NCBI GenBank assembly: GCA_937944055.1
Contig: CALDZJ010000078.1
Coordinates: 1-64,000 of the forward strand
Direction of reading: 5' to 3'
Length of the DNA stretch: 64,000 nt
DNA from: an uncultured Verrucomicrobiales bacterium
GTDB lineage: Bacteria > Verrucomicrobiota > Verrucomicrobiia > Verrucomicrobiales > Akkermansiaceae
The position numbers and the translations under genes are program-made. The number at the start of each line of letters is the position of its first letter. Positions within the stretch are counted from its first letter, which is position 1. Under the pieces are notes generated by a model. The model was given only the letters and a program-made list of their open reading frames with translations. It had not been told where the DNA came from and did not search any database. Shown here one piece after another: positions 8,440 through 17,344 of the stretch.

Positions 8440-9555
8440 TCACATCTTTTCTAAATAATCAGGAACATCACTTTTCTGGCGAGCCGGAGGCAGCTCGCCG
8501 GACGAGAAGGAAATGACCCCGCCCACTCCGGGAGCATGAGGAGCCTCTAAAAGGAGATTCCCCTGAGCATCGGGAAAGATATATACTCGCTTTCGCTCAG
8601 CGATAAGCCGCCCAAGGTAACCCAGCAGGGTCGCCAGAAAAAGAAGCCCAAGAATCATCAGCGAATAATACAAAGCCGCATTTTGTTTGAGCTTCGCCCA
8701 GGGACTGAGATTTTCTGAGGAGGCGCTCTGAGTCTCGGGATAAATAAATGGATTTCTCGAAGAAATTCCCTTTCCGCCGCGAGCCACCACCTTTTCTAAC
8801 CAATAAAGGCGGATCGAAAGCTGGATCGAGAAGCTATCGAGCTGGGAAGAAGGGTCTGATTTTTCCAGAGCTTCTTCCACCGCCATGCGTAGCACTTTTT
8901 CGCGCTCATCAATCGAGACCGATTCCGTAACCTTCTCTGAAAAGGCGAGCTGGGATTTCTCTGGCATTCCCAAGAAGTAAAAAACGACAGCCACCGGCTT
9001 ATCTTGATCGATGTGTGAACGCACCACGCTCCCGATCGACTCGCTGGGCGGGATCTCCTGCAACGAGTCGAAGAGGTAAATATAAAGATCAATTTCCGTA
9101 TCCCGAGCATGATAATTGAGAAAACTCTCCCGATCTCGGAACTCCTGAGTGGTCAGTAAATACTGGGGATCCGTGAGGTAACTTCTGGGCATCTCATGGA
9201 AATAAGGCGCGAAGAATTGCTCCTGAATCCTAGTCGACCATTCCTCATCCTCTGGATCGTCATCCGGTAAATCACGCACCGCTGGGTCGAGCTCGATCGG
9301 GGCCTCATTATCTGAATGTAGCAGTCTTAATGCGATGCTTCCCAGCAAGTCAGAGCCCGGAACGAAGTCACCGGATTCCAAGGCCTCTAAATCATCCTGC
9401 GTCCAGCTCGGCAGGATCAGCTCGGCAGGTTCTTCGAATTCCTCGAAACCGCCCACCGCATCATCATCATCATCTGCGGTCTGAAAAGACTGCCCGAGGA
9501 GAAAGTCCCCCCCAAGGCTTAAGCAAAAGATAAATATGACAACGACTTCCTTCAC
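8440..9555 (-). CDS. Membrane protein of unknown function, coupled to a TPM-domain gene
   Basis: 371 residues with a GTG start at 9555. It has an N-terminal signal peptide (VVVIFIFCLSLGGDFLLG), an acidic stretch (TADDDDDAVGGFEEFEEPAE), a soluble domain, and one strong membrane segment near residue 290 (YYSLMILGLLFLATLLGYL) followed by a cytoplasmic tail with GNLLLEAPHAPGVGGVISF. The middle (SFLNYHARDTEIDLYIYLFDSLQEIP and KPVAVVFYFLGMPEKSQ) resembles the TPM fold of YgcG-type proteins in style, but I cannot confirm the family. It overlaps the upstream zinc-ribbon/TPM gene by GTGA, so the two are very probably made together and act at the same membrane. Confidence 0.8.
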   Translation of the reverse strand: MKEVVVIFIFCLSLGGDFLLGQSFQTADDDDDAVGGFEEFEEPAELILPSWTQDDLEALESGDFVPGSDLLGSIALRLLHSDNEAPIELDPAVRDLPDDDPEDEEWSTRIQEQFFAPYFHEMPRSYLTDPQYLLTTQEFRDRESFLNYHARDTEIDLYIYLFDSLQEIPPSESIGSVVRSHIDQDKPVAVVFYFLGMPEKSQLAFSEKVTESVSIDEREKVLRMAVEEALEKSDPSSQLDSFSIQLSIRLYWLEKVVARGGKGISSRNPFIYPETQSASSENLSPWAKLKQNAALYYSLMILGLLFLATLLGYLGRLIAERKRVYIFPDAQGNLLLEAPHAPGVGGVISFSSGELPPARQKSDVPDYLEKM

Positions 9556-10208
9556 TCGCTCACCCCTTCTCGCTTTGCTCGTTGATCCTGCGCTTCGGCC
9601 CGGATCTCATCCAGAAGCTCCCCCACTCTTTTGGGGCTCTGGCCACTCTCAGCGAGCATGGAAGCTGGGTCTTTATTCACCCGCTTCCAGCCCTTCATTA
9701 AGTAACTTTCTAACTTCGCCACCACCAGCGTGAGAGCCTCGCGATAATCCCCTTTGAGAAAAGCGGGATGGCCGGCTGAGAGGGCCGCAAAGGTCATCTT
9801 CTCATCGAGGTAGGGCAGAAGGGCATAGCCATAAGTGATGCTCGCGCTCTTCGAGTTCACATCGACAAGAATCAGAATGCCATTTTCATTCGGCCGTCCC
9901 TCATCCAGATCGACATATTGAGCCCGGTTCAGCATCCAAAACCCCAGCTGGCGGATGCTCTGAAGCTCCTCAAAAGCCCCCAGATAAATCGAGACAAAGA
10001 GCTGAGGAAATCTCGCCTCAAAGCGCTTCAAAAATCTCCTCATCGGCTCCCGTTCCTTCATCCGCATGACCCCCGCCGCATCGGTGAAACGATTTAAGCT
10101 CATGTCCTGAATGCCGAATAATTCATCGACATGCCACATCGTAAAGCCGCAGTGCGGACACGAGGATGCCGCGCGGTGGATGCTCTGCACACATCTGGGA
10201 CACTTCAT
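9552..10208 (-). CDS. Zinc-ribbon protein with TPM-like domain
   Basis: 218 residues. Two CxxC pairs at the N-terminus (MKCPRCVQSIHRAASSCPHCGF) form a zinc ribbon. The rest resembles the TPM (YgcG/MOLO1) domain: ERFxRFxxxFPQLFVSIYLG, NENGILILVDVNSKSASITYGYALLPYL, then a helix with YREALTLVVAKLESYL. TPM domains are usually exposed outside the membrane, but no signal peptide is seen here because the zinc ribbon is at the extreme N-terminus, so this one is probably cytoplasmic. It precedes and overlaps the membrane protein gene ending at 8440. Confidence 0.82.
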   Translation of the reverse strand: MKCPRCVQSIHRAASSCPHCGFTMWHVDELFGIQDMSLNRFTDAAGVMRMKEREPMRRFLKRFEARFPQLFVSIYLGAFEELQSIRQLGFWMLNRAQYVDLDEGRPNENGILILVDVNSKSASITYGYALLPYLDEKMTFAALSAGHPAFLKGDYREALTLVVAKLESYLMKGWKRVNKDPASMLAESGQSPKRVGELLDEIRAEAQDQRAKREGVSE

Positions 10209-10219
10209 GAAGATACTTA

Positions 10220-10246
10220 ACTGAAATTAACTAAACGGATTTCAGT
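10220..10246. repeat. Inverted repeat upstream of the zinc-ribbon/TPM gene
   Basis: Perfect 8-base arms ACTGAAAT / ATTTCAGT separated by 11 bases, 12 bases before the ATG of the gene starting at 10208. There is no T run, so it reads better as an operator or leader hairpin than a terminator. Confidence 0.45.
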
Positions 10247-10311
10247 CGTTTCACCAAGATATTTTTGCCCGAGTGGGTGAATCTTCTCGTCGTCCGCGCA
10301 GCCGCGTAAAA

Positions 10312-10971
10312 TTAATCATTCGCAATCACGCCATCTTGGATCGTGAAAATACGGTCTCCATGACGGGATAAGCCCGCATCGTGCGTCACCACCACAAGGG
10401 TGGCATTTTGCTCTTCCACCACCTCGAGCAAAATTTTCATGACCTCATCGCTATTCGCAGTATCGAGGTTCCCCGTCGGTTCATCGGCAAAAATGATCGA
10501 GGGTGAATTCACCAAAGCGCGGGCGATCGCGACCCGTTGTTGCTCGCCGCCAGACAGCTCTGCGGGAAGGTGATCGATCCGCTTCGCAAGGCCCACGCGC
10601 TCAAGCGCCGCCCTTGCCGCCTCGGGGTCTGACTTTCCTCCGATCAAGCCTGGCACGAGGACGTTCTCGATTGCCGTGAGCTCGGGAAGGAGGAAGTAGT
10701 TCTGAAAAATGTAGCCAATTTTTTCATTACGCAGGCGAGCTTGGTTCGCTGATGAGAGGCCGTAGAAGTCAGTCCCATCGATCAGGACTTTCCCCTGATG
10801 AGGATTTTCTAGCCCTGCCAAAGTGTACATTAAAGTGGTCTTACCAGCTCCACTGGGACCGCAGAGAAAGACTTTCTCGCCGGCCTCGATTTTCAAGTCG
10901 ATGCCTTTCAGCACCTCGATCTCTTTCTTAGCGAGAGTGTAGGAGCGGTGGACGTTATGAGCTTCGATCAT
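10312..10971 (-). CDS. ABC transporter ATP-binding protein, LolD/FtsE/MacB type, without a permease neighbour
   Basis: 219 residues. Walker [10 protein letters not shown] near residue 40, Q-loop in [17 protein letters not shown], signature LSGGEQQR, Walker [13 protein letters not shown] and the His loop VVVTHD all intact. The length and the [14 protein letters not shown] and EPTGNLD motifs place it with the LolD/MacB/FtsE group, which work with FtsX-like permeases. No such permease is in the window. Instead it overlaps the upstream gspF gene by 4 bases (ATGA, 10968-10971), so it is translationally coupled to a secretion or pilus inner-membrane platform protein. The partner permease is unknown. 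Confidence 0.92.
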   Translation of the reverse strand: MIEAHNVHRSYTLAKKEIEVLKGIDLKIEAGEKVFLCGPSGAGKTTLMYTLAGLENPHQGKVLIDGTDFYGLSSANQARLRNEKIGYIFQNYFLLPELTAIENVLVPGLIGGKSDPEAARAALERVGLAKRIDHLPAELSGGEQQRVAIARALVNSPSIIFADEPTGNLDTANSDEVMKILLEVVEEQNATLVVVTHDAGLSRHGDRIFTIQDGVIAND

Positions 10972-12260
10972 CTGGTGCCGATACTTTCGATAGTTTGGAA
11001 GATCGCCGTGATCATGAGGTAAGCCATCGATCCAATCAAGACTGCCATCACTAATAAGACGGCGGGCATGATGAGAGCCATGATCGCTTGCAGAGAATTA
11101 TTCAACTCCTTGTCGAAGCGGTTCGCCGCTTTGCGGAGAGATTGATCAATCTTCCCCGTCTGCTCACCCACCGAAACCATATCGATCAAAAGCGGAGAAA
11201 AAGCACCCGTTCGGCTCAGCGAAGCGGATAAAGAACGCCCATCGCCGACCCACTCCAGCATCTCAGTGAGGTGCGCTTTGAGATAGAGGTTCGGCGTGGC
11301 ATCCTTCGTTAATTCAAGCGCCCTCAAAAGCGGTAAACCATTGCCAACCAAGTTCGCCATGGTTTCCAGAAATTGCACGTAAAAGCGGTGCTCCAGAACC
11401 CGACCAAAAAGGGGCATTTTTAATTTCATCCGGTCCCAAGCCGGTCGGTTCGCCTCGTTATCTTTCCACGCCTTAAAAAGAATCAAGACGGCTACGATGA
11501 CGAGAACCATGACGAGCCACCATTGCGAGAAAAAGTTCGAGGCTCCCATGAGGATCTTCGCTCCGAGTGGGATTTTGCCACCCGCACTATTCTCGATCAG
11601 TCCGGTGAGCTGCGGGATGAGTTGAGTGATAAAAACGATGCCCACCCCAATGCCAGCTAGAACAAGAAAACAGGGGTAAATTAGAGCGAGGACTACCTTG
11701 CCCTGCAACTCTTGCAGCGTCTTTAAGTAGTGGGCTTGCCGTTCCAGAATGGTATCAAGCGCTCCGCTGGCCTCACCCGCCGCAGCCAGATTACAGTAGA
11801 GAGAGCCAAAGCTCGGGCTCACTCGGCGCAGCGAAGCAGAGAAGCTGTTACCATCACGAACGAGCTGGCGAACCTTCGATGAAACAAGTTTGAGACTCCC
11901 GAGTTCTTGGCGATTTTCCATCGCTCGCAGAGCTGGCTCTAATTGCAAACCAGCCGCTAGCATGTCAGAGAGTTCCTCCGTGAAGAGGACAATTTCACCC
12001 CGCTTCAACTTGATCGGACCCTCAGGGATCACCTCGTCTTCCACCGCCTTGACGCTTTCTGCCTTGGTGCTCTCCTCAGCGGCCTTTTTCACGTCACCTT
12101 TTCTAACCAGAGCACTCGCCTCGCCGCCGAGGCTAATCGAGACGGGTTGAAGTCCTTTACGATCGAGCTGCCGCAGAGCTTCCCCTCGATCCCCCGCATC
12201 CAAGGAGCCCTTAACGACCGCTCCGCTTCCGCTCAATGCCTTGTATGTAAAACTTGCCAC
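10968..12260 (-). CDS. Type II secretion / type IV pilus inner-membrane platform protein GspF-PilC
   Basis: 430 residues from a GTG at 12260. It has the N-terminal FTYKALSGSGAVVKGSLDAGD repeat domain, a charged linker (about 50-95) longer than in the second copy of this window, and two T2SSF domains (about 100-225 and 300-425) with membrane segments near 195-215, 245-265 and 400-425. In this family the protein anchors the assembly ATPase and drives pilin polymerisation. It lies 64 bases after gspE and overlaps the ABC ATPase downstream. The second GspF-like protein (37068-38300) belongs to the pilus operon. Confidence 0.93.
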   Translation of the reverse strand: MASFTYKALSGSGAVVKGSLDAGDRGEALRQLDRKGLQPVSISLGGEASALVRKGDVKKAAEESTKAESVKAVEDEVIPEGPIKLKRGEIVLFTEELSDMLAAGLQLEPALRAMENRQELGSLKLVSSKVRQLVRDGNSFSASLRRVSPSFGSLYCNLAAAGEASGALDTILERQAHYLKTLQELQGKVVLALIYPCFLVLAGIGVGIVFITQLIPQLTGLIENSAGGKIPLGAKILMGASNFFSQWWLVMVLVIVAVLILFKAWKDNEANRPAWDRMKLKMPLFGRVLEHRFYVQFLETMANLVGNGLPLLRALELTKDATPNLYLKAHLTEMLEWVGDGRSLSASLSRTGAFSPLLIDMVSVGEQTGKIDQSLRKAANRFDKELNNSLQAIMALIMPAVLLVMAVLIGSMAYLMITAIFQTIESIGTR

Positions 12261-12324
12261 CTGATCAAAAAATAAATCGTCGTTTGCTTCTTACTGCTTA
12301 CCCCGCTTTGGACTTGCCTGATGT

Positions 12325-14034
12325 TTAATGCTTCGCGGCAAGATCCGTGGCGGTCACCGAGACGACTTCCTCGATCGTCGTGACCCCCTTCATCACCTTG
12401 TGCCAGCCATACTCGCGCATGGGGACGAAGCCATCTTTCACTGCCTGTTCCTTTAAGATAGGGGCCGCTGAATTTTTCGCCACCAATTCCTCCATTTCAC
12501 TTCCGATTAAAATCACTTCATAAATAGCGAGTCGGCCAGAAAAGCCTGTTCCCCGACACTTATCACAGCCCACCGGCTCATGAGCTTGCCCCTGAATATG
12601 ATCTGGGATCTCCAGTCGCTGACGCCGCTCTGCTGAAAGTTCAATCGGCACCTTACATTCGTTACAGAGCCGGCGGACGAGGCGCTGGGCCAAGAAAGCG
12701 CGCACCGAGGCAGCCACAAGGAAGGGCTCTACTCCCATGTCGACCAAGCGGCTGATGCCTCCCAGCGCATCATTCGTGTGGAGGGTGGAAAAGACCAAGT
12801 GCCCCGTCAAGGAGGCCCGAATCGCGATTTCCGCGGTCTCCAAGTCACGAATCTCACCGAGCATGACGATATTAGGATCCGCGCGGAGGATCGAGCGCAG
12901 CCCGCTCGCGAAGGTGAGGCCGATCTCACTCTTCACCGCGATCTGCATCACTCCCTCGAGCTTATTCTCCACCGGATCTTCAATCGTGACGATGCGAGTG
13001 TCTGAGGTGTTTAACTCACTCAGGAAAGAATAGAGAGTGGTCGATTTACCCGATCCGGTCGGACCGGTGATCAAGATGATCCCGTTCGGGAGGCTGAGAA
13101 TGCTGTTAATTTTTTGGAGAACAAAGTCCTCCATTCCGAGGAGTTCCACATTGAATTTCTCTTGGTTCAGGAGACGCAGACTCACTGATTCCCCTTCCAC
13201 GGTCGGCACGGTCGCGACGCGCACATCGATCGAGGCTCCCTCAAACTGAAGATTAATCCGTCCATCCTGAGGCAGACGGCGCTCGGCAATATCGAGCTTT
13301 GACATGATCTTAAGACGCGCGATCACCGAGGCTTGCAGGGCCTTAATCTGATCAGGAACCGCAATATCCACCAGCCCCCCATCGATCCGATAGCGGATGC
13401 GCAAATTATCGGCCAGCGGCTCAACGTGAATATCAGTCGCCTTCTGATCGAGTGACTCGCGGATAATTTGGTTCACAAACTTCACGACACTTGCTTCCTC
13501 ATCCTCAATCTCATCGATGACGCTGGCTTCATCTTTATCGAGATTATCAAGGTCGAGATCACGGCCCTCTAAAAGTTGCTCAAAGGTGTCTGCACCCACT
13601 CCATACAGCTTCCGCAGGGACTCGTGCACGCGCCGACGTGAGGCCATGTGCCAGACGAGAGGCATCTCGATCGCCTGCGCAGCCGCTTGCCGGGCCATCA
13701 GATTTAGCGGATCATAAGTCACCATGTGTAGCCTTGCTGACTCCCCTTCCCCGACAATCTCAATTGGTAAAACACGGTGCTTCAGCGCGATCTGTGGCCC
13801 ACACGCTGCCCTCAGCGGTAGCGGTTTTTCCACCGCGGGAATTTCTGCGAGCCATTCCATATTCAGTCCGTGAGAGAGTCCCTGCATGTAGGGCTCCTCG
13901 TCGACGAGCCCGCTGTCGAGAATATCGTCCACCGGAGAGCCCTGTCGCTGGCTCGCCTCCTCCACGGTTTCTTGAAGCGCAGTAAGATCGCTACATCCAG
14001 TATCGCGGGCGGGCTTGATGAGAATTTCGGTCAT
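12325..14034 (-). CDS. Type II secretion / pilus assembly ATPase GspE-PilB
   Basis: 569 residues. An N-terminal GspE-N domain (about 25-160) is followed by the RecA-like ATPase: Walker A GPTGSGKSTTLYSF, Asp box TIEDPVE, Walker B VMLGEIRDLETAEIA and His box LVFSTLHTNDA. Two CxxC motifs (CNEC and CDKCRGTG) bind zinc, as in genuine GspE/PilB. It powers pseudopilus or pilus extension with the GspF encoded next. No secretin, pilin or prepilin peptidase is in this three-gene cluster, so it must use parts encoded elsewhere. An inverted repeat and a plus-strand sRNA candidate lie in the 364 bases upstream. Confidence 0.95.
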   Translation of the reverse strand: MTEILIKPARDTGCSDLTALQETVEEASQRQGSPVDDILDSGLVDEEPYMQGLSHGLNMEWLAEIPAVEKPLPLRAACGPQIALKHRVLPIEIVGEGESARLHMVTYDPLNLMARQAAAQAIEMPLVWHMASRRRVHESLRKLYGVGADTFEQLLEGRDLDLDNLDKDEASVIDEIEDEEASVVKFVNQIIRESLDQKATDIHVEPLADNLRIRYRIDGGLVDIAVPDQIKALQASVIARLKIMSKLDIAERRLPQDGRINLQFEGASIDVRVATVPTVEGESVSLRLLNQEKFNVELLGMEDFVLQKINSILSLPNGIILITGPTGSGKSTTLYSFLSELNTSDTRIVTIEDPVENKLEGVMQIAVKSEIGLTFASGLRSILRADPNIVMLGEIRDLETAEIAIRASLTGHLVFSTLHTNDALGGISRLVDMGVEPFLVAASVRAFLAQRLVRRLCNECKVPIELSAERRQRLEIPDHIQGQAHEPVGCDKCRGTGFSGRLAIYEVILIGSEMEELVAKNSAAPILKEQAVKDGFVPMREYGWHKVMKGVTTIEEVVSVTATDLAAKH

Positions 14035-14161
14035 GGACTGAGTGATTATTGATAAAACGTCTGAGGAAGCGCTTTCTGTCTGATCAATTCTGAAGAATTT
14101 GTGACCCTAGCTCAAGTTCCTGAATTTTCATTGCGAAAAAGCAAAGTCACCCCTATCATCG

Positions 14162-14187
14162 CATATCTGCCTCATGCGCCAGATGTG
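14162..14187. repeat. Inverted repeat in the gspE leader
   Basis: CATATCTG / CAGATGTG form an 8-base stem with a 10-base loop, about 130 bases upstream of gspE and just upstream of the predicted start of the plus-strand sRNA. It could be an operator or leader hairpin. Confidence 0.35.
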
Positions 14188-14218
14188 GTTAATTGGCCGA
14201 CCCGATATTATTATTAAT

Positions 14219-14371
14219 GGGGGTTGCCCCGGAGACTCAATGTCATGCCTTTATTGGAAGACAGCGGGTTGATGGATACCCCCAACCTCGACCTTCGGGA
14301 GAGCGGCTCATGTGCCTCGGACGGTGAGGCAGATTCCTAAAGCCCGCTCTGTGAATAGAGCGGGCTTTTTA
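14219..14371 (+). ncRNA. Candidate small RNA with its own intrinsic terminator
   Basis: Both neighbouring genes are on the minus strand, yet a strong plus-strand terminator (14341-14371) sits here. The 120 bases before it fold into successive hairpins: GGGGGT pairs with ACCCCC around an internal TGTC/GACA stem, then a UUCG-capped hairpin (CCTTCGGG), then TGCCTC / GAGGCA. An AT-rich box TATTATTATTAAT just upstream could be a -10 element. No open frame starts here. I could not assign it to 6S, SRP, tmRNA or a known riboswitch by motif. Family and start are unknown. Confidence 0.5.
14341..14371 (+). terminator. Plus-strand intrinsic terminator not linked to any protein gene
   Basis: Ten-base perfect stem AGCCCGCTCT / AGAGCGGGCT, 6-base loop, then TTTTTA. 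It points rightward, into the 3' end of the minus-strand TPR gene. Confidence 0.9.
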
Positions 14372-14398
14372 GTCTCCCTCTTGATCCCACTGAGCGAG

Positions 14399-17029
14399 TC
14401 ATTCCACTGGAAAAGGCTGCTCTCTGAAGCGGAGATTTTGATACTGGAGTTCCCAACGGCTGCCCCGACTCCCCAGGATGGAGTTTTGCACGCTTCGATC
14501 ACTCCACGCCACGGCCTTTTCACGATCGCGGCGAGCGAAATAGATCTCTCCCATCGTATCGAGGTAAGCCGCCGATTCAGGATTCAACGAAAGCGCGATT
14601 TTCAGGTACCCCTCCGCTTCATCCAGCGAACGATTCGCTCGCGAGGCCATCCAAGCGAAGTTGTTATAAACATTATGATCCTTGGGATAGCGGCGGATGC
14701 TCTCACGGGAAGAGGTGATCGTCTTCTCATAAAGTTGATCGTGCAGCTCGCTTAATCCTAGATTACGCAGCAGGGGAAAGAAATCATTGGCGAGGTAGCC
14801 ATCGCTCGGCAGGATCTCGTGCGCTCGTGAAAAGGCTCTCACTGCGCTCTCTTCATCTCCCTGCTCCATCGCCACCGCGCCGCGCGCCAGAAGGATCTGA
14901 AAACGCGGGCGGAGCAAATAAATCCCGTATTCCACGCTTCCGGCTCCGTTGAAGCGGGAGAACAAGCTCACCTCACGATAAGCTAAGACATTTTGCCAAC
15001 GCCCTAAGGTAACTGCCTCGCTTGCGAGTTCCTCAATGATCGAGTTGCGAATCCCAACGCGCGAGGACTCTGCGGGATTCTCAGTTCGTAAAAGAGCGCG
15101 CCGCATCAGCTCGTAGGCCTCTTCAATCTCTCCGAGTCTTAAGTGCTCCATCGCAAAATCCCGCAGGGCTAAGGCACTCCCATTTGAGAGCAAGAGAGCT
15201 CGCTTCATGGCCTCCTCGCCTCCTTCCTTACCCGCATTCTTGAAGACCAAGCCCTTCCGATAAAGGAACTCGGCACTCTCACTTGAGGCCTCACCTTCGA
15301 TCTTTGCCAGCGCTTCTGCACCCTCTTTGATCTGGCCCCCATCTAGCGCTAAGATCGCCTCCACAAAGTGATCGGGCTCCTTCTCTTCCGCAAGCGCCGC
15401 ACAGATCATCAAGAGGTCTTCTTTGCGGTTCCGGTTGACCATGAGATTCAGGAGATTGCGCAAACTATTCACGCGGTCATCATCCTTTTTCACTTCATCG
15501 AAGACTCGATCCCGCACCCTTTTAAAGAGCTCTGGGCTCACTAAAAGATTCTGCGCCGAAAAGGACATCGTCACGAGGAGTCGCTCTCGGAGCTCCATTT
15601 CAGGGTCCATTTCGCCGATAAAATTAAGAAGCCAGAGGCTCTCATCAGACGCTGGAATGGGGAGCATCTCAAAGAATTCATCAAGCGAGGCTCCATGCTC
15701 GCTAAGCTCCCGTGCGATGACTGTCAAGGTGGTGAATGGAGCCACAAAATACAGATCGTGAGCATAGCGCCTGGCATTCAGATCCTTCACTGGACGGATC
15801 AAGTCGAAGAGCGCATACCCCCCCTTAATGGCCCTCTCTTTCAGCCCTCTTTCCTCCAGAAATCTCACTGCGAGATTTAAGCGGCTCAGGGCAGGAGAGC
15901 GGCCCTGCTCATCGAGCTCCTTACGAATTCGAGTCGAGATGTCCTCCAACCATTGCTCAAATTCCCCCTCTTCCCCGAAGGGTAAGGTCAGTATTTCTTG
16001 GACCTCGGCGTAGCGATCATGGGCCAGCAAGTAGGGAATCTTCGCCTCGTCCTCGCTTGGCGAAAGATTTCCCAGAACCAGCTCACCGTAGCCCATCCGC
16101 AGGAGACTAACACGTGCGCCTTTGCGCTCTCTCTTCTGATCCATGAGAGAGACCAGAGCATCGTAAGCCTCCTTCTCTGCCGCGCGATTCCCCTCATGAT
16201 TCGCGATGGTCCATTTAATGTAGAGCTGATCAGCGAGAGTCGGATTACTCGCTTCAAGAAGATTTCTTAAATAAGGGAGATGATCCCCGAGGCAAAGGCT
16301 AGCGAGCGTTTGCGCATCGCGGTCCCCTAGCCTCGTTGCCTCGGTTTGTAGCAGCTGAGCCTCCGCTCGCACGCGCAGATAAATGAGGTAGCGGGCCTGA
16401 TCTTCCTCTGATTCCGACTGGCTGAGTCGCGCGATTTCTTCATCCAAATCCCCCGTCACTTGCAGCAGGTGCGCGTAGTGAATGACGTGATCAAATTGCA
16501 CACTCAAGGCGAGGCACTCCTTCGCCAAAGCGATCTCCCCCTCATTTAAATGACGCCGCACCACTCCCGGAAGAAGGTCCGCGATGATTTGATCAATCCG
16601 ACCAATCACAGTCTCGTTATCCTCAAACTCGCGGAGTCGGAGAAGGACATTGTACTCTTCGAGCGCCAATAATTTCTCGATCAGGATGATCTTTTCCTTC
16701 GCGGTCGCCTCGAAATATTGATCAAGCAATTGGCTCACCTCCTCTGAGGTCTCCGGCGTGATCCCGAGCTTCACCTTCCGCAAGATCGCCACCGCGCGGG
16801 TGGCCAGCTCTGGGTCATCCCCCGCGATGAGGAGATTTAGGAAATCGAGGTTCCCTCGCCCGCCGCTCCAGATTTCAATCGAGGCCGCTTTCCGTTCTTC
16901 GAATTTTTCTGAGCGGAGAGCCGCCATCCATGCCGCATGCTTCTCGGACTCGCTCTGAGCTGGGGCCGAGAGGCAGCAAATGGAGAGGCAGCAAATGGAA
17001 CATAAAAAAAAGGTGAATCTTTCGCTCAT
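14399..17029 (-). CDS. Large exported TPR-repeat protein
   Basis: 876 residues. It begins with a signal peptide containing a duplicated ICCLS unit (CSICCLSICCLSAPAQS). The rest is almost entirely alpha-helical with tetratricopeptide-like repeats. The clearest are in the C-terminal third: AFSRAHEILPSDGYLANDFFPLLRNLG and YPKDHNVYNNFAWMASRANRSLDEAEGYLKIALSLNPESAAYLDTMGEIYFARRDREKAVAWSDRSV. Such proteins are usually periplasmic scaffolds; no catalytic domain is visible. It stands alone, with about 90 bases to the next gene upstream. Specific function unknown. Confidence 0.88.
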   Translation of the reverse strand: MSERFTFFLCSICCLSICCLSAPAQSESEKHAAWMAALRSEKFEERKAASIEIWSGGRGNLDFLNLLIAGDDPELATRAVAILRKVKLGITPETSEEVSQLLDQYFEATAKEKIILIEKLLALEEYNVLLRLREFEDNETVIGRIDQIIADLLPGVVRRHLNEGEIALAKECLALSVQFDHVIHYAHLLQVTGDLDEEIARLSQSESEEDQARYLIYLRVRAEAQLLQTEATRLGDRDAQTLASLCLGDHLPYLRNLLEASNPTLADQLYIKWTIANHEGNRAAEKEAYDALVSLMDQKRERKGARVSLLRMGYGELVLGNLSPSEDEAKIPYLLAHDRYAEVQEILTLPFGEEGEFEQWLEDISTRIRKELDEQGRSPALSRLNLAVRFLEERGLKERAIKGGYALFDLIRPVKDLNARRYAHDLYFVAPFTTLTVIARELSEHGASLDEFFEMLPIPASDESLWLLNFIGEMDPEMELRERLLVTMSFSAQNLLVSPELFKRVRDRVFDEVKKDDDRVNSLRNLLNLMVNRNRKEDLLMICAALAEEKEPDHFVEAILALDGGQIKEGAEALAKIEGEASSESAEFLYRKGLVFKNAGKEGGEEAMKRALLLSNGSALALRDFAMEHLRLGEIEEAYELMRRALLRTENPAESSRVGIRNSIIEELASEAVTLGRWQNVLAYREVSLFSRFNGAGSVEYGIYLLRPRFQILLARGAVAMEQGDEESAVRAFSRAHEILPSDGYLANDFFPLLRNLGLSELHDQLYEKTITSSRESIRRYPKDHNVYNNFAWMASRANRSLDEAEGYLKIALSLNPESAAYLDTMGEIYFARRDREKAVAWSDRSVQNSILGSRGSRWELQYQNLRFREQPFPVE
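16968..16997. repeat. 15-bp perfect tandem duplication inside a signal-peptide coding region
   Basis: GAGAGGCAGCAAATG occurs twice back to back, in frame, encoding two ICCLS units in the TPR protein signal peptide. In-frame slippage would lengthen or shorten the hydrophobic core by five residues. Confidence 0.9.
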
Positions 17030-17116
17030 GATAGTTTTGCTAAGAGTCGCTGATTTTCGCCAAGGTTCAAGGCTCAGGAAATTTCAGCCGGCATTGGAGC
17101 CGTAGACGGTAAGAGA

Positions 17117-17344
17117 TTACTTTCTCTTGCGAGACTTCCAACGATAAATCCAGAGGGCGAGCAAGCCAAGGAGAAGAACTGCGCTGAAAATGAGGCTGTA
17201 AATCGAAAGGGGCGTCACCGTCTCAACTGCTCCAGATTCCAGTAAAAGCTCCTCGTAGCGAGGCGAAATAAAGCGCCCAAACAGGAAGGCAATCGCGGCG
17301 GTAGAAAGGAGGATCCAATCGAGTGAATATCGCCGTGACTTCAT
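17117..17344 (-). CDS. Small two-helix membrane protein
   Basis: 75 residues from ATG 17344, whose ATGA overlaps the mnmE stop; the track start at 17356 adds four residues. Two membrane segments (LDWILLSTAAIAFLFGRF and SIYSLIFSAVLLLGLLALWIYRW) are separated by a short polar loop, and it ends in a very basic tail (KSRKRK). The overlap shows it is expressed with mnmE. No family is recognised. Confidence 0.75.
   Translation of the reverse strand: MKSRRYSLDWILLSTAAIAFLFGRFISPRYEELLLESGAVETVTPLSIYSLIFSAVLLLGLLALWIYRWKSRKRK

Noticed and set aside
14219-14371. 6S RNA or SRP RNA
   Set aside because: GCCTCGGACGGTGAGGC and TGTCATG..GGAAGACAGC look faintly like 6S and SRP motifs, but the conserved SRP GGAA loop with AGCAGC and the 6S central bubble could not be matched.
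14312-14755. 147-residue plus-strand ORF after the sRNA terminator
   Set aside because: It starts inside the sRNA candidate, runs through its terminator, and is otherwise antisense to the TPR gene.
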